From: Ideonella alba
GTDB taxonomy: Bacteria; Pseudomonadota; Gammaproteobacteria; Burkholderiales; Burkholderiaceae_C
Reading direction: 5' to 3'
DNA: 64,000 nt
Assembly (NCBI RefSeq): GCF_018069875.1
Contig: NZ_JAGQDF010000012.1
Coordinates: forward strand, 124,001 to 188,000
Shown: piece after piece, positions 40,835 to 49,540 of the stretch
Numbering within the stretch: position 1 is the stretch's first letter
Layout of the letters: each line of letters starts with the position of its first letter
Notes under the pieces: generated by a model
Databases searched by the model: none
Told to the model about the DNA's origin: nothing
What the model saw: the letters and a program-made list of their open reading frames with translations, nothing else
Position numbers and translations under genes: made by a program

Positions 40835-42295
40835 ATGAGCCTGCCCACCCTGTCCAGCACTGCGCCACCCCTGGTGGGTCGGCGCCGCACCTGGGCCTTC
40901 GCCATCGTCGCCATCGCCTTCGTGATGGATCTGCTGGACGTCACCATCGTCAACGTGGCGCTGCCGGCCATCGGCCGGTCGCTGCAGGCCGGGCATGCGC
41001 AGGTGGCCTGGATCGTCGCCGGCTATGCGCTGGCCTTTGCCGTGCTGCTGGTGATCGGCGGCCGGCTGGGCGACCTGTACGGCCACCGCACGATGTTCCT
41101 GTGCGGCGTGGGCAGCTTCACGCTGGCCTCGGCGGCCTGTGGCCTGGCGGGTTCGGCTGATGCGCTGGTGCTGGCGCGGCTGGCGCAGGGCGCCTGCGCC
41201 GCCATCATGGTGCCGCAGGTGCTGACGCTGATGCAGGCGATGTACGCGCCGCACGAACGCATGCGCGCCTTCACCATCTTCGGTCTGCTGGGCGGCGTGT
41301 CGTCGGCGCTGGGGCCGGTGGTCGGGGGACTGATGGTGGACGCCAACCTGGCGGGCCTGGGCTGGCGGCTGGTGTTCCTGATCAACCTGCCGGTGGGGCT
41401 GCTGGCCATCGCGGGCGCGCTGCGCCTGCTGCCGCAGGACCCGCCACAGCCCGGCACCGTGCTGGACCTGGGCGGCACGCTGTGGTGCCTGGCGGCGGCG
41501 GTGGCCTGGGCGGTGCCGCTGGTGCAGGGGCCCGAGCAGGGCTGGACGCTGCCGCTGTTCGCGCTGCTGGCCTGTGCGCCCGGCTTCACGCTCGGCCTGT
41601 GGCAGCACTGTCGCCGGCTGGAGGCCCGCGGCGGGCAGCCGATCGTGCAACCCTCGCTGCTGGAGGACCGTGGCTACCGGCTCGGGCTGGGGCTGTCGCT
41701 GCTGTGCACCGGGGTGCTGCCGGCCTACCTGTTCGTGATGACCCTGGCCTGGCAGCTGGGCGCTGGTCTCAGCGCCACGCAGATGTCACTGTTGTCGATG
41801 CCGATTGCGCTGGGTGTGATGCTCAGCGTCAGCACGCTGGGCCGCATCGCCTTCCAGCGCCTGGGCGGCCGTTGCATCGGCCTGGGCCTGGGCATCCAGG
41901 CGCTGGGCATCGCCCTGATGGCGGTGATCAGCGCCGGCGGGCTGGGCGAGCCGGTGCAACAGGTGCTGGCGCCGCCGGGCCTGCTGGCGCAGGGCCTGCT
42001 GGGCCTGGGCGTGGGTTTCATCGGGCCGCCGCTGACCGCGGTCACGCTGCAGTCGGTGCCGCGTGCGCAGGCCGGTGGGGCCTCGGGGGCGGTCAACGCG
42101 GGCCGGCAGTTCGCGGCGGTGCTGGCGATCGCGCTGGTGGCGGCGCTGCTGCCCAGCGGACCCGGCCAGGCCTTCACGCCGCGCACGCTGCTGCAGGCGC
42201 TGCCGGTGCTGATGGGCTTGCTGCTGTTGAGCATGGGCCTGGCCTGGCGGCTGCCCGCCGTGCCGCCAACCCCCGTGCCCGCAGCGGCGCACTGA
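40835..42295 (+). CDS. MFS transporter, DHA2 (14-TM) type
   Basis: This encodes 486 residues with about 14 membrane segments. The N-terminal motif FVMDLLDVTIVNVALPAIGRSL (motif D1 of DHA2 drug/H+ antiporters) and GGRLGDLYGHRTMF (motif A) are clear. Members usually export toxic compounds, so it may remove phenolic aglycones or intermediates. It is 71 bases after the first MFS gene and 20 bases before a Gfo/Idh gene, in the same direction. Confidence 0.84.
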   Translation: MSLPTLSSTAPPLVGRRRTWAFAIVAIAFVMDLLDVTIVNVALPAIGRSLQAGHAQVAWIVAGYALAFAVLLVIGGRLGDLYGHRTMFLCGVGSFTLASAACGLAGSADALVLARLAQGACAAIMVPQVLTLMQAMYAPHERMRAFTIFGLLGGVSSALGPVVGGLMVDANLAGLGWRLVFLINLPVGLLAIAGALRLLPQDPPQPGTVLDLGGTLWCLAAAVAWAVPLVQGPEQGWTLPLFALLACAPGFTLGLWQHCRRLEARGGQPIVQPSLLEDRGYRLGLGLSLLCTGVLPAYLFVMTLAWQLGAGLSATQMSLLSMPIALGVMLSVSTLGRIAFQRLGGRCIGLGLGIQALGIALMAVISAGGLGEPVQQVLAPPGLLAQGLLGLGVGFIGPPLTAVTLQSVPRAQAGGASGAVNAGRQFAAVLAIALVAALLPSGPGQAFTPRTLLQALPVLMGLLLLSMGLAWRLPAVPPTPVPAAAH

Positions 42296-42315
42296 CGACT
42301 CAGGAGGAACCACCG

Positions 42316-43326
42316 ATGTCACAACACCCCCCCATACGCTGGGCCGTGGTCGGCAGCGGCGGCATCGCGCGCCGCACCGTGGGTGACCTGCGCCTGTGCG
42401 ACGGGGCGCAGGTGGTGGCGATCTGCTCGCGCTCGCGCGAACGCGCCGAGGCCTTCGCGCAGGCGCATGGCCTGCCGCTGGCCTTCGATGACTTCGCCCG
42501 GCTGTGCGCCAGCGACCAGGTCGATGCGCTCTACATCGGCACCCCGCACGCCACCCACTTCGCACTGGCCAGCCAGGCGCTGCGCGCCGGCAAGCATGTG
42601 CTGTGCGAGAAGCCACTGACCATGACCGCCGACGAGACCCGCGAGCTGGGCCGCCTGGCGCAGGCGCACGGCGCCTTCCTGATGGAAGCGATGTGGATGA
42701 AGTTCAGCCCGGCCATGCGCAAGGCGGCCGAGCTGGTCGCCGCCGGCGCTATCGGCGAGCCGCGGCTGCTGCAGGCCGGCCTGGGCTACCCGGTGCCGCC
42801 CGATGGCCCGGCGCGCTTCTGGGACCCGGCGCTGGGGGGCGGCGCGCTGTATGACATGGGTGTCTACACGATCACGCTGGCGCAGATGTACCTGGGCGAG
42901 CTGGCCGAGATTTCGGTCACCGGCACGATGCGGCCTGACGGCGTGGACCTGGAGGAGGCCATCACGCTGCGCTACGCCGGTGGCGCGCTGGCCCAGCTGA
43001 GCACCTCCATCACGTCGCTGATCCCGCCGCGCGGCTGGCTCAGCGGCCGTCGGGGTGCGATCGACTTCCTGGAGCCGCTGTTCTCACCAGCGGGCTTCAA
43101 GCTGATCACGGGCCAGCCGCCAGCGCCGCCCCAGGTGGAGCAGCTGGACTTCCCGCGCGAGGGCGCCGGCTATGTGCCCATGTTCCGCGCCGTCAATGCC
43201 GCCATCCTGGCGGGTGCCACCGGGCATCCGCTGCACCCGGTCGAGGCCAGCGCCGAGGTGTTGTCCATCATGCAGGCCATCCAGGCCCAGCTGGCCAGCG
43301 AACGCGATGCGCGCCAGTCGCGCTGA
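42316..43326 (+). CDS. Gfo/Idh/MocA family oxidoreductase, second copy
   Basis: This encodes 336 residues. The nucleotide-binding motif is VVGSGGIARRTV near residue 11 and the signature CEKPLTM at about 100. GGGALYDMGVYTI carries the substrate-side region typical of the trans-1,2-dihydrobenzenediol/D-xylose dehydrogenase subgroup. It is preceded by CAGGAGGAACCACCG, a strong ribosome binding site, and followed by xylA. It could be an aldose or keto-sugar dehydrogenase linking the released sugar to the isomerase. Confidence 0.82.
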   Translation: MSQHPPIRWAVVGSGGIARRTVGDLRLCDGAQVVAICSRSRERAEAFAQAHGLPLAFDDFARLCASDQVDALYIGTPHATHFALASQALRAGKHVLCEKPLTMTADETRELGRLAQAHGAFLMEAMWMKFSPAMRKAAELVAAGAIGEPRLLQAGLGYPVPPDGPARFWDPALGGGALYDMGVYTITLAQMYLGELAEISVTGTMRPDGVDLEEAITLRYAGGALAQLSTSITSLIPPRGWLSGRRGAIDFLEPLFSPAGFKLITGQPPAPPQVEQLDFPREGAGYVPMFRAVNAAILAGATGHPLHPVEASAEVLSIMQAIQAQLASERDARQSR

Positions 43327-43368
43327 GCTGCCGCACCCCTCTGCGAGGCGCCCCCAGGGCGAGATGCC

Positions 43369-44682
43369 ATGTCCACTGTCTTTTCGGAACTGCCGACGGT
43401 CCGCTACGAAGGTCCGTCCTCCACCAACCCCTTCGCCTTCCGTTGGTACGACGCCCAGCGCGTGGTGCTGGGCAAGACCCTGGCCGAACACCTGCGCCCC
43501 GCGGTCTGCTACTGGCACAGCTTCTGCTGGGGCGGGCAGGACCCGTTCGCGCTGGGCGGCCCGCTGTTCGACCGCCCCTGGTTCAGCGGCGCGCCGCTGG
43601 CCGCGGCGCAGCTGAAGCTGGACAACGCCTTCGACTTCTTCCGCCGTCTGGGTCTGCCCTTCTGGTGCTTCCATGACCGCGATGTGGCCCCGGAAGGCGC
43701 CACGCTGCGCGAATCGAATGCCCTGCTCGATGCGGTGCTGGAGCGCGCCGCGCGCCAGATGCAGGACAGCGGCGTGCGCCTGCTGTGGGGCACGGCCAAC
43801 CTGTTCTCGCACCCGCGCTACATGAGCGGTGCCGCCACCAACCCCGATCCCGAGGTCTTCGCCTACGCCGCCGCACAGGTCAAGCATGCGATCGAGTGGA
43901 CGCACCGCCTGGGCGGCGCCAACTATGTGCTGTGGGGCGGCCGTGAGGGCTACGAGAGCCTGCTCAACACGGACCTGAAGCGCGAGCTGGACCAGTACGG
44001 CCGCTTCCTGGCCGCGGTGGTGGAACACAAGCACCGGATCGGCTTCACCGGCACCATCCTGATCGAGCCCAAGCCGCAGGAGCCCACCAAGCACCAGTAC
44101 GACTACGACAGTGCCACGGTGGACGGCTTCCTGCGCCGCTACGGCCTGCAGGGCGAGGTCAAGCTCAACCTGGAGGTCAACCACGCCACGCTGGCCGGCC
44201 ACAGCTTCGAGCACGAGGTGGCCACCGCCGCCGCGCTGGGCCTGCTGGGCTCGATCGACGCCAACCGCGGCGACGAGCAGCTGGGCTGGGACACCGACCA
44301 GTTCCCCAACAACCATGTGCAGCTGGTGCCGGCGATGCTGGAGATCATCCGCCACGGCGGCCTGGGGCAGGGCGGCATGAACTTCGACGCCAAGGTGCGT
44401 CGCCAGAGCATCGACCCCGAAGACCTGCTGATCGGCCACATCGGCGGCATCGACACGCTGGCGCGCGCCTTCCTGTGCGCGGCCGAGCTGCATGCGTCGG
44501 GCGAGCTGGAACGGGCGGTGGAGCAGCGCTACGCCGGCTGGCAGGGCGAGCTGGGCCAGGCCATCCTGGGCGGCGCCAGCCTGGAGACGCTGGCCCAGCG
44601 TGTTCAGGCGCAGGACCTGTCGCCGCTGCCGCGCTCGGGCCGCCAGGAGCGGCTGGAGAACCTGGTCAACCGCTTCGTCTGA
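43369..44682 (+). CDS. xylA: Xylose isomerase
   Basis: This encodes 437 residues, a class II xylose isomerase. Family signatures are [25 protein letters not shown] (His and Asp of the active site), [33 protein letters not shown] and [15 protein letters not shown] with the metal-binding Glu, His and Asp residues. It converts D-xylose to D-xylulose and also D-glucose to D-fructose. No xylulokinase is adjacent. Its place at the end of the island suggests use on a pentose or glucose released from plant glycosides. Confidence 0.92.
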   Translation: MSTVFSELPTVRYEGPSSTNPFAFRWYDAQRVVLGKTLAEHLRPAVCYWHSFCWGGQDPFALGGPLFDRPWFSGAPLAAAQLKLDNAFDFFRRLGLPFWCFHDRDVAPEGATLRESNALLDAVLERAARQMQDSGVRLLWGTANLFSHPRYMSGAATNPDPEVFAYAAAQVKHAIEWTHRLGGANYVLWGGREGYESLLNTDLKRELDQYGRFLAAVVEHKHRIGFTGTILIEPKPQEPTKHQYDYDSATVDGFLRRYGLQGEVKLNLEVNHATLAGHSFEHEVATAAALGLLGSIDANRGDEQLGWDTDQFPNNHVQLVPAMLEIIRHGGLGQGGMNFDAKVRRQSIDPEDLLIGHIGGIDTLARAFLCAAELHASGELERAVEQRYAGWQGELGQAILGGASLETLAQRVQAQDLSPLPRSGRQERLENLVNRFV

Positions 44683-44695
44683 GCCGGGGGTGGTG

Positions 44696-45913
44696 ATGCG
44701 ACTGCGTGTGTCTGCGCGCCTGCTCGCGCTGGGGTGGCTGCTGGGTGCGTCGGCCCTGTCGGCGCAGCCCGCGCCGGAACCGCTGCGCCCCGAGGTGGCC
44801 AAGCCGCTGCAGGCGGCACAGGAGGCCATCCGCGCCGGCCAGGGGGCCCAGGCGCTGGCGCACGTGCGCGTGGCCGAGGCCGTGGCCCAGCCCAACGCGC
44901 AGGAGCGCTACCTGATCCTGCGCCTGCGCGCGCCGGCCGCCGCACTGGCGGGCGAGCACAGCCAGGCGTTGGCGGACTTCGAGGCGGTGCTGGCCAGCGA
45001 CCGCCTGCCGGCAACCGAGCGCCCGGCGCTCTGGCAGGCGCTGCTGCAGACCGCGCAGCGCGCCAACGACCCCGCCGCCGTGGTGCGCGTGGTCCGTGCC
45101 CAGCAGGCCGAAGGCGCGCGCGAGCCGCGCCTGTGGCTGGCCCTGGCCCAGGCCCAGACCACGCTGAAGAACGATGCCGGCGTGGTTCAGGCGCTGCAGG
45201 GCCTGGTGGCCGACGATGAGGCCGCCGGCCGGCCCAGCGCCGAGGCACCGCTGAAGCTGCTGGCCGCCACCCAGCTGCGCCAGGGCGATGAGGCGGCCTA
45301 CGTGGCCACGCTGGAACGGCTGCTGCGCCACCACCCGCAGCCCGCCTACTGGGCCGACCGGCTGGCGCGCCTGCGCGCCGCGCCGGGCTTTCCGCCACGG
45401 CTGCTGCTTGACAGCTGGCGCCTGGCGCGCCAGGCCAGTGCGCTGCTGGAAGCAGACGACGTGGCCGAGCTGCTGCGACTGGCGGTGCAGGCCGGCCTGC
45501 CGGCCGAGGCGCTGGCGGTGCTGGACGAGGCGCTGAGCCGCGGTCTGCTGAGCGCCAGTTCGGCCGAGGCTGCGCGCCGCCCGGCGCTGCAGCGGGCGCT
45601 GGCACAGGACCAGGCCGGGCTGGCTGGCAGCGAGGCCGACGCACGCCGGGCCCCCGACGGCCAGGCGCTGCTCAACCTCGGTCAGGCGATGGTCTCGATG
45701 GGCCAGACCGAGCCCGGCCTGCAGCGCATGGCCGAGGCCCTGGCCCGCGGCGGCCTGCGCCAACCCGACGAGGCGCGGCTGCGCCTGGCGGTGGCGCGCT
45801 GGCAGGCCGGCCAGGCCGAGGCCGCGCGCAGCGAGTGGCGCGCGCTGGCCGCCGGCCCCGCCGGTCCGGTGGCCGACCTGGCGCGGCTGTGGGGGCTGCT
45901 GGCCGCGCGCTGA
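44696..45913 (+). CDS. Secreted TPR-like repeat protein
   Basis: This encodes 405 residues with a signal peptide ending at ALSAQ-PAP. The rest is Ala/Leu/Glu-rich helical repeats (LLNLGQAMVSMGQTEPGLQRMAEALARGG, RLAVARWQAGQAEAARSEWRAL), typical of tetratricopeptide or Sel1-like arrays of 34-residue units. It is probably a periplasmic scaffold. It starts 13 bases after xylA but is unrelated in function. The function is unknown; similar proteins occur beside TonB-ExbBD genes in Burkholderiales. Confidence 0.68.
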   Translation: MRLRVSARLLALGWLLGASALSAQPAPEPLRPEVAKPLQAAQEAIRAGQGAQALAHVRVAEAVAQPNAQERYLILRLRAPAAALAGEHSQALADFEAVLASDRLPATERPALWQALLQTAQRANDPAAVVRVVRAQQAEGAREPRLWLALAQAQTTLKNDAGVVQALQGLVADDEAAGRPSAEAPLKLLAATQLRQGDEAAYVATLERLLRHHPQPAYWADRLARLRAAPGFPPRLLLDSWRLARQASALLEADDVAELLRLAVQAGLPAEALAVLDEALSRGLLSASSAEAARRPALQRALAQDQAGLAGSEADARRAPDGQALLNLGQAMVSMGQTEPGLQRMAEALARGGLRQPDEARLRLAVARWQAGQAEAARSEWRALAAGPAGPVADLARLWGLLAAR

Positions 45914-45929
45914 GGCCAGGGTGGCGCGC

Positions 45930-46712
45930 TCAGAGGATGTTGCGCAGCACCTGCACCACGTCCGAGATGCGCGGCACGGCGGCCTCGACCAGTTCCTCGC
46001 GTGAGCGCGGCGACATCGTCGTCGTCAGGCCAATCGCGCCGACGCACTGGCCGCGCGCGTTCTTCACCGGCATCGCCAGGCCGCGCAGGCCCGGCGTCAG
46101 CTGCTGCTCGGTGACCCAGTAGCCCAGCGCGCGGGCGGTCTGCACATCGGCCAGGAAGCGCTGCGGGTCGGTGGTGGTGCGGGGCGTGAAGGCGCTGAAC
46201 GCGTGGGCGGCGATCCAGTGGGCCAGCCGGGCCTCGCTGAAGGTGGACAGGATGGCCACGCCCGGTGTCACCACGTGCGCCGGCACCCGCGCGCCGACCG
46301 GGAAGCCGATCGTCATCATCTGGTTCGACAGGCTGCGCGCCACATAGACCACCTCGTGCTCGTCGAGCACGCTGAAGTTGATGTTGTCGCCCAGCTCCTG
46401 GGACAGGCGCTGCACGAAGGGCTGCACCAGCCGCGGGATGCGCGCCGCCCCCAGGTAGCTCTGGCCCAGCCGCAGCACGCGCGGCGCCAGCCAGAAATGC
46501 TTGCCGTCGGTGTCGGCGTAGCCGAAGTGCACCAGGCTCAGCAGGTAGCGGCGCGCCGCGGTGCGGGTCATCGCGGCCAGGTCGGCGGCCTCCGAGGCGG
46601 TCAGGCGCGGGTGGTCTTCGTCGAAGGCCTCGATGACGCGCAGGCCCTTGCCCAGGCCTTCAATGATGTCGGCCTGGCGGATCGCGGCCGGGCGGTGCGG
46701 GCGGGTCGGCAT
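45930..46712 (-). CDS. IclR-family regulator, PcaR/PobR-like
   Basis: This encodes 260 residues. An N-terminal winged HTH covers about 12-75 (LGKGLRVIEAFDEDHPRLTASEAADLAAMTRTAARRYLLSLVHFGY). The effector domain follows, with DNINFSVLDEHEVVYVARS and GLRGLAMPVKNARGQCVGAIGL. The KGL.VIEAF...TR.AARRYLLTL pattern matches the Pca-regulon branch controlling protocatechuate and 4-hydroxybenzoate catabolism. It is divergent from a porin gene, with a palindrome in between. It is convergent with the TPR gene (16-bp gap). Confidence 0.85.
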   Translation of the reverse strand: MPTRPHRPAAIRQADIIEGLGKGLRVIEAFDEDHPRLTASEAADLAAMTRTAARRYLLSLVHFGYADTDGKHFWLAPRVLRLGQSYLGAARIPRLVQPFVQRLSQELGDNINFSVLDEHEVVYVARSLSNQMMTIGFPVGARVPAHVVTPGVAILSTFSEARLAHWIAAHAFSAFTPRTTTDPQRFLADVQTARALGYWVTEQQLTPGLRGLAMPVKNARGQCVGAIGLTTTMSPRSREELVEAAVPRISDVVQVLRNIL

Positions 46713-46758
46713 GGCAGGGTCGGGGGATTCCCGCGAAGCGAACGAAGATCGCGCGTGG

Positions 46759-46775
46759 TGCGCGATTATCGCGCA
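46759..46775. promoter_or_regulatory. Candidate IclR-family operator
   Basis: TGCGCGA-TTA-TCGCGCA is a perfect 7-bp inverted repeat with a 3-base centre, 46 bases upstream of the IclR start. A further TCGCGC half-site at 46749 makes three near-identical arms in tandem, a pattern known for Pca-type IclR regulators. It is located between the regulator and the porin gene. Confidence 0.6.
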
Positions 46776-46972
46776 AACCCGGCGGCGCGCTCTTGTGGCG
46801 CCCAGGCCGCATGCCTATCGTGCGGCCCGCTGGCATCGCCCAGGGGCGACCGGCACACACCCTGACCGACACCCATTCCCCGGCCCAGAAGCGGCGTCGG
46901 CCGGGGAGGGCGGAGCCTTGCCGGCTCAGCCTCCGCAGGCGCCGTCCACCTGACACCGAAGAAAGCCCCTCC

Positions 46973-48052
46973 ATGAAGCACAAGCCCCTCGTCCTGGCCG
47001 CCGCGCTGGCCGCCACCGCTGGCCTGGCCCAGGCCCAGTCCAGCGTCACGCTGTTCGGTCTGGTCGATGCCAACGTCACCCGCTACCGTGCGGGCAGCCA
47101 GTCCGGCAGCCCGTCGGACATCGCGCTGAACGATGGCACGACCAACGGCCTGAACGGCTCGCGCTGGGGCCTGCGCGTCAGCGAGGATCTGGGCGGCGGC
47201 CTCAAGGTCGGCGTGCTGCTGGAAGGTGGCCTGTCGCTGGCCAACGGCACCGCGCTGCAGGGCGGGCGCAGCTTCGGCCGCCAGTCCTACCTGTCGCTGG
47301 GCGGCTCGGTGGGCGAACTGCGTGTGGGCCGCCAGTACATCCTGTCCGACGGCGTGCTGGGCCAGAGCAACCCCTACGGCAACGCGCTGACGCTGAATCC
47401 CGGCACCGGGGTCACCAACGTTGGCAAGGCGCTGCCCTTCTTCCTGAACGCACCGCGGGTGGATGGCGCGCTGACCTACATCAGCCCCACGCTGGCCGGT
47501 TTCCAGTTCTCGGCCCAGATCACCGATGCCACGGCCACCTACGACCGCTTCCACGGCCTGAAGCTGCAGTATGCCGACGGCCCGCTGTACGCCGCGCTGA
47601 CGCACGAGTGGAACACCTCGCGCAAGACCGACGACAGCGTCAACCAGTCGACCACCTTGGCGATGAACTACAACGTTGGCGCCTTCAAGCTGCTGGGCGG
47701 CCTGCAACGCAACCGCGATCTGGCACTGGGCTCGGGCAATGGTGCCTTCACCGGCGCCAACCTGTCGGTCACCGGCAGCGCCGGCACTTTCGTCGCCGAT
47801 CGCTCGGACGGCTGGACGCTGGGCGCTGAAGTGCCGATGGGCCCGTGGCTGTTCGGCGGGAACTACACCGTCGTCAAGTACGCGGCGGCCGGCGGCGCCA
47901 GCCAGAACCTGGGCAAGTTCGCGCTGGGCGCGCGCTACGGGCTGTCGAAGAGCAGCTTCCTGTACACCTCGGCGTCGACCGCCACCGGCGACCTGAAGGA
48001 CCACATCGCCCAGCGCTCGGCCATGCAGCTGGGCATGCGCACGGCGTTCTGA
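46973..48052 (+). CDS. General porin, OmpC/Omp32-like
   Basis: This encodes 359 residues. The signal peptide ends AQA-QSSVTLFGLVDANV, the classic Burkholderiales porin opening. GSRWGLRVSEDLGGGLKVGVLLEGGL and GRSFGRQSYLSLGGSVGELRVGRQY are family blocks, and the C-terminal Phe (MRTAF) is the barrel-assembly signal. It forms a trimeric outer-membrane channel. The divergent IclR regulator suggests uptake of aromatic acids. An in-frame extension of 60 codons upstream is rejected because the signal peptide begins here. Confidence 0.88.
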   Translation: MKHKPLVLAAALAATAGLAQAQSSVTLFGLVDANVTRYRAGSQSGSPSDIALNDGTTNGLNGSRWGLRVSEDLGGGLKVGVLLEGGLSLANGTALQGGRSFGRQSYLSLGGSVGELRVGRQYILSDGVLGQSNPYGNALTLNPGTGVTNVGKALPFFLNAPRVDGALTYISPTLAGFQFSAQITDATATYDRFHGLKLQYADGPLYAALTHEWNTSRKTDDSVNQSTTLAMNYNVGAFKLLGGLQRNRDLALGSGNGAFTGANLSVTGSAGTFVADRSDGWTLGAEVPMGPWLFGGNYTVVKYAAAGGASQNLGKFALGARYGLSKSSFLYTSASTATGDLKDHIAQRSAMQLGMRTAF

Positions 48053-48140
48053 GCGGGCCACGGCATGGGCGACGAACGGGCCCGGCAGCGCACCCGCGGC
48101 GGCTGCCGGCGGCCGCATCCAGGCGTATGCTCGCGCCTTG

Positions 48141-48842
48141 ATGAACCAGACAGTACATCCCGCCCCGAAGCCGGCCCGCAAGCGCGGCCGCCCCGCTGCC
48201 GTGCCTGCCGACGCCGCCGACAGCGGGCGCACCAACGACCCCGAGCGCACGATGGCCGACATCCTGGAGGTGGCGACCGCCGAGTTCGCCGCCAAGGGCC
48301 TGGCCGGTGCCCGCATCGACGAGATCGCCGCGCTGACGCGCACCAGCAAGCGGATGATCTACTACTACTTCGAGAGCAAGGAAGGGCTGTACGTCCATGT
48401 GCTGGAAGCCGCGTATGCGCGCATCCGCCGCATCGAGTCGGAGCTGCACCTGGAGAACCTCGAGCCCGAGCGGGCGCTGCGCACGCTGGTCGCGTTCACC
48501 TACGACTACCAGCTGGCCAACCCCGATTTCATCCGCCTGGTGATGAACGAGAACATGCACCGCGGCGAGTACCTGGCGCGCTCCACCACGATCCGCCGGC
48601 TCAACGTGCCGGCGATCGCGGCGGTCGAGGAGGTCTACCGCCGCGGCGTGGCCAGCGGTGCCTTCCGGCCCGATGTCGATCCGGTGGACCTGCACATGTC
48701 GATCTCGGCGCTGTGCTTCTTCAACGTCTCGAACCGCCACACCTTCTCGCTGATCTTCGGTCGCGAGCTGGACTCGCCGGCGGCTGTCGCGGCGCGGCGC
48801 GAGAGCATTGTCGAGATGATCGTGCGGCACGTGCGCCGCTGA
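48141..48842 (+). CDS. TetR-family transcriptional regulator
   Basis: This encodes 233 residues. The Arg/Lys/Pro-rich N-terminus (about 1-40) resembles an AT-hook-like or flexible arm. The HTH covers about 42-90 (ADILEVATAEFAAKGLAGARIDEIAALTRTSKRMIYYYFESKEGLY). A TetR C-terminal domain follows. It is immediately upstream of a TRAP transporter operon in the same direction, with a TetR-like palindrome in the gap, so it probably controls that operon. A TTG codon lies directly before the ATG. Confidence 0.86.
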   Translation: MNQTVHPAPKPARKRGRPAAVPADAADSGRTNDPERTMADILEVATAEFAAKGLAGARIDEIAALTRTSKRMIYYYFESKEGLYVHVLEAAYARIRRIESELHLENLEPERALRTLVAFTYDYQLANPDFIRLVMNENMHRGEYLARSTTIRRLNVPAIAAVEEVYRRGVASGAFRPDVDPVDLHMSISALCFFNVSNRHTFSLIFGRELDSPAAVAARRESIVEMIVRHVRR

Positions 48843-48886
48843 GGCGCGGTCGAACCCGGTGGATCAGGGTTTGACCCAATAAAAAA

Positions 48887-48900
48887 ACTAACCAGTTCGT
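48887..48900. promoter_or_regulatory. Candidate TetR-family operator in the TRAP promoter region
   Basis: ACTAACCAGTTCGT is an imperfect palindrome matching AC-N-AAC-NN-GTT-N-GT, a common TetR-family operator shape. It lies in an AT-rich patch, unusual for this window, with a TTGACC -35-like hexamer at 48871-48876 just upstream. The TRAP small-subunit start is 58 bases downstream. Confidence 0.55.
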
Positions 48901-48958
48901 ACATTATTCGGTCCGCGCAGCCTGTGGGCCGGCGCGGCCCCTCGAAGGAGACACAGAC

Positions 48959-49519
48959 ATGGACAACTTGCTCGGTCGCTACTGCCGCCTGCTGGAGTGG
49001 CTGCTGGTGGCGCTGCTGGCGCTGATGGTGGTGCTGGTGTTCGGGAACGTGGTGGCGCGCTACGTCTTCAACAGCGGCATCACCGAGTCCGAGGAGCTCT
49101 CGCGCTGGCTGTTCGTCTGGCTGACCTTCCTGGGCGCCATCGTCGGCCTGCGCGAGCGCGCCCACCTGGGCTCGGACATGCTGGTCAGCCGCCTGGGACC
49201 GCAGGGCAAGCGCGTCTGCCTGGCGCTGGGCCAGGGCCTGATGATCTTCGCCACCTGGCTGCTGCTCAAGGGCTCATGGGAACAGGTGCAGATCAACCTG
49301 GAGGTCGAGGCCCCGGTGACCGGCGCGTCGGTGGGCCTCTTCTACGCCGCGGGGGTCGTCTTTGCCGTCTCCACCGGGGTCATGCTGCTGCTCGACCTGT
49401 GGCGCACGCTCAGCGGCCAGCTGCGCGAGCAGGACCTGGTGATGGTCCAGGAGAGCGAGGACCTGGCGCAGATCGAGGACCTGCACCTCGACCGCTCGCA
49501 AACCTTCAAGAAGCATTGA
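48959..49519 (+). CDS. TRAP transporter small permease (DctQ family), system 1
   Basis: This encodes 186 residues with four membrane segments. DctQ landmarks are NVVARYVFNSGITESEELSRWLFVWLTFLGA and LRERAHLGSDM. It has a charged cytoplasmic tail (VQESEDLAQIEDLHLDRSQ). It works with the large permease and the periplasmic binding protein encoded next, taking up organic acids with Na+ or H+. GAAGGAGACACAGAC precedes the start. Confidence 0.9.
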   Translation: MDNLLGRYCRLLEWLLVALLALMVVLVFGNVVARYVFNSGITESEELSRWLFVWLTFLGAIVGLRERAHLGSDMLVSRLGPQGKRVCLALGQGLMIFATWLLLKGSWEQVQINLEVEAPVTGASVGLFYAAGVVFAVSTGVMLLLDLWRTLSGQLREQDLVMVQESEDLAQIEDLHLDRSQTFKKH

Positions 49520-49540
49520 TCCACCCCAGGAGCGTTTGTC

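Noticed and set aside
41482-42315. In-frame upstream extension of the second Gfo/Idh/MocA gene
   Set aside because: It overlaps the DHA2 transporter in another frame, has no family similarity, and the real start at 42316 has a strong ribosome binding site.
46880-46935. GC-rich inverted repeat before the porin gene as a terminator
   Set aside because: Pairing is irregular, no T-run follows, and nothing transcribed toward it ends there.
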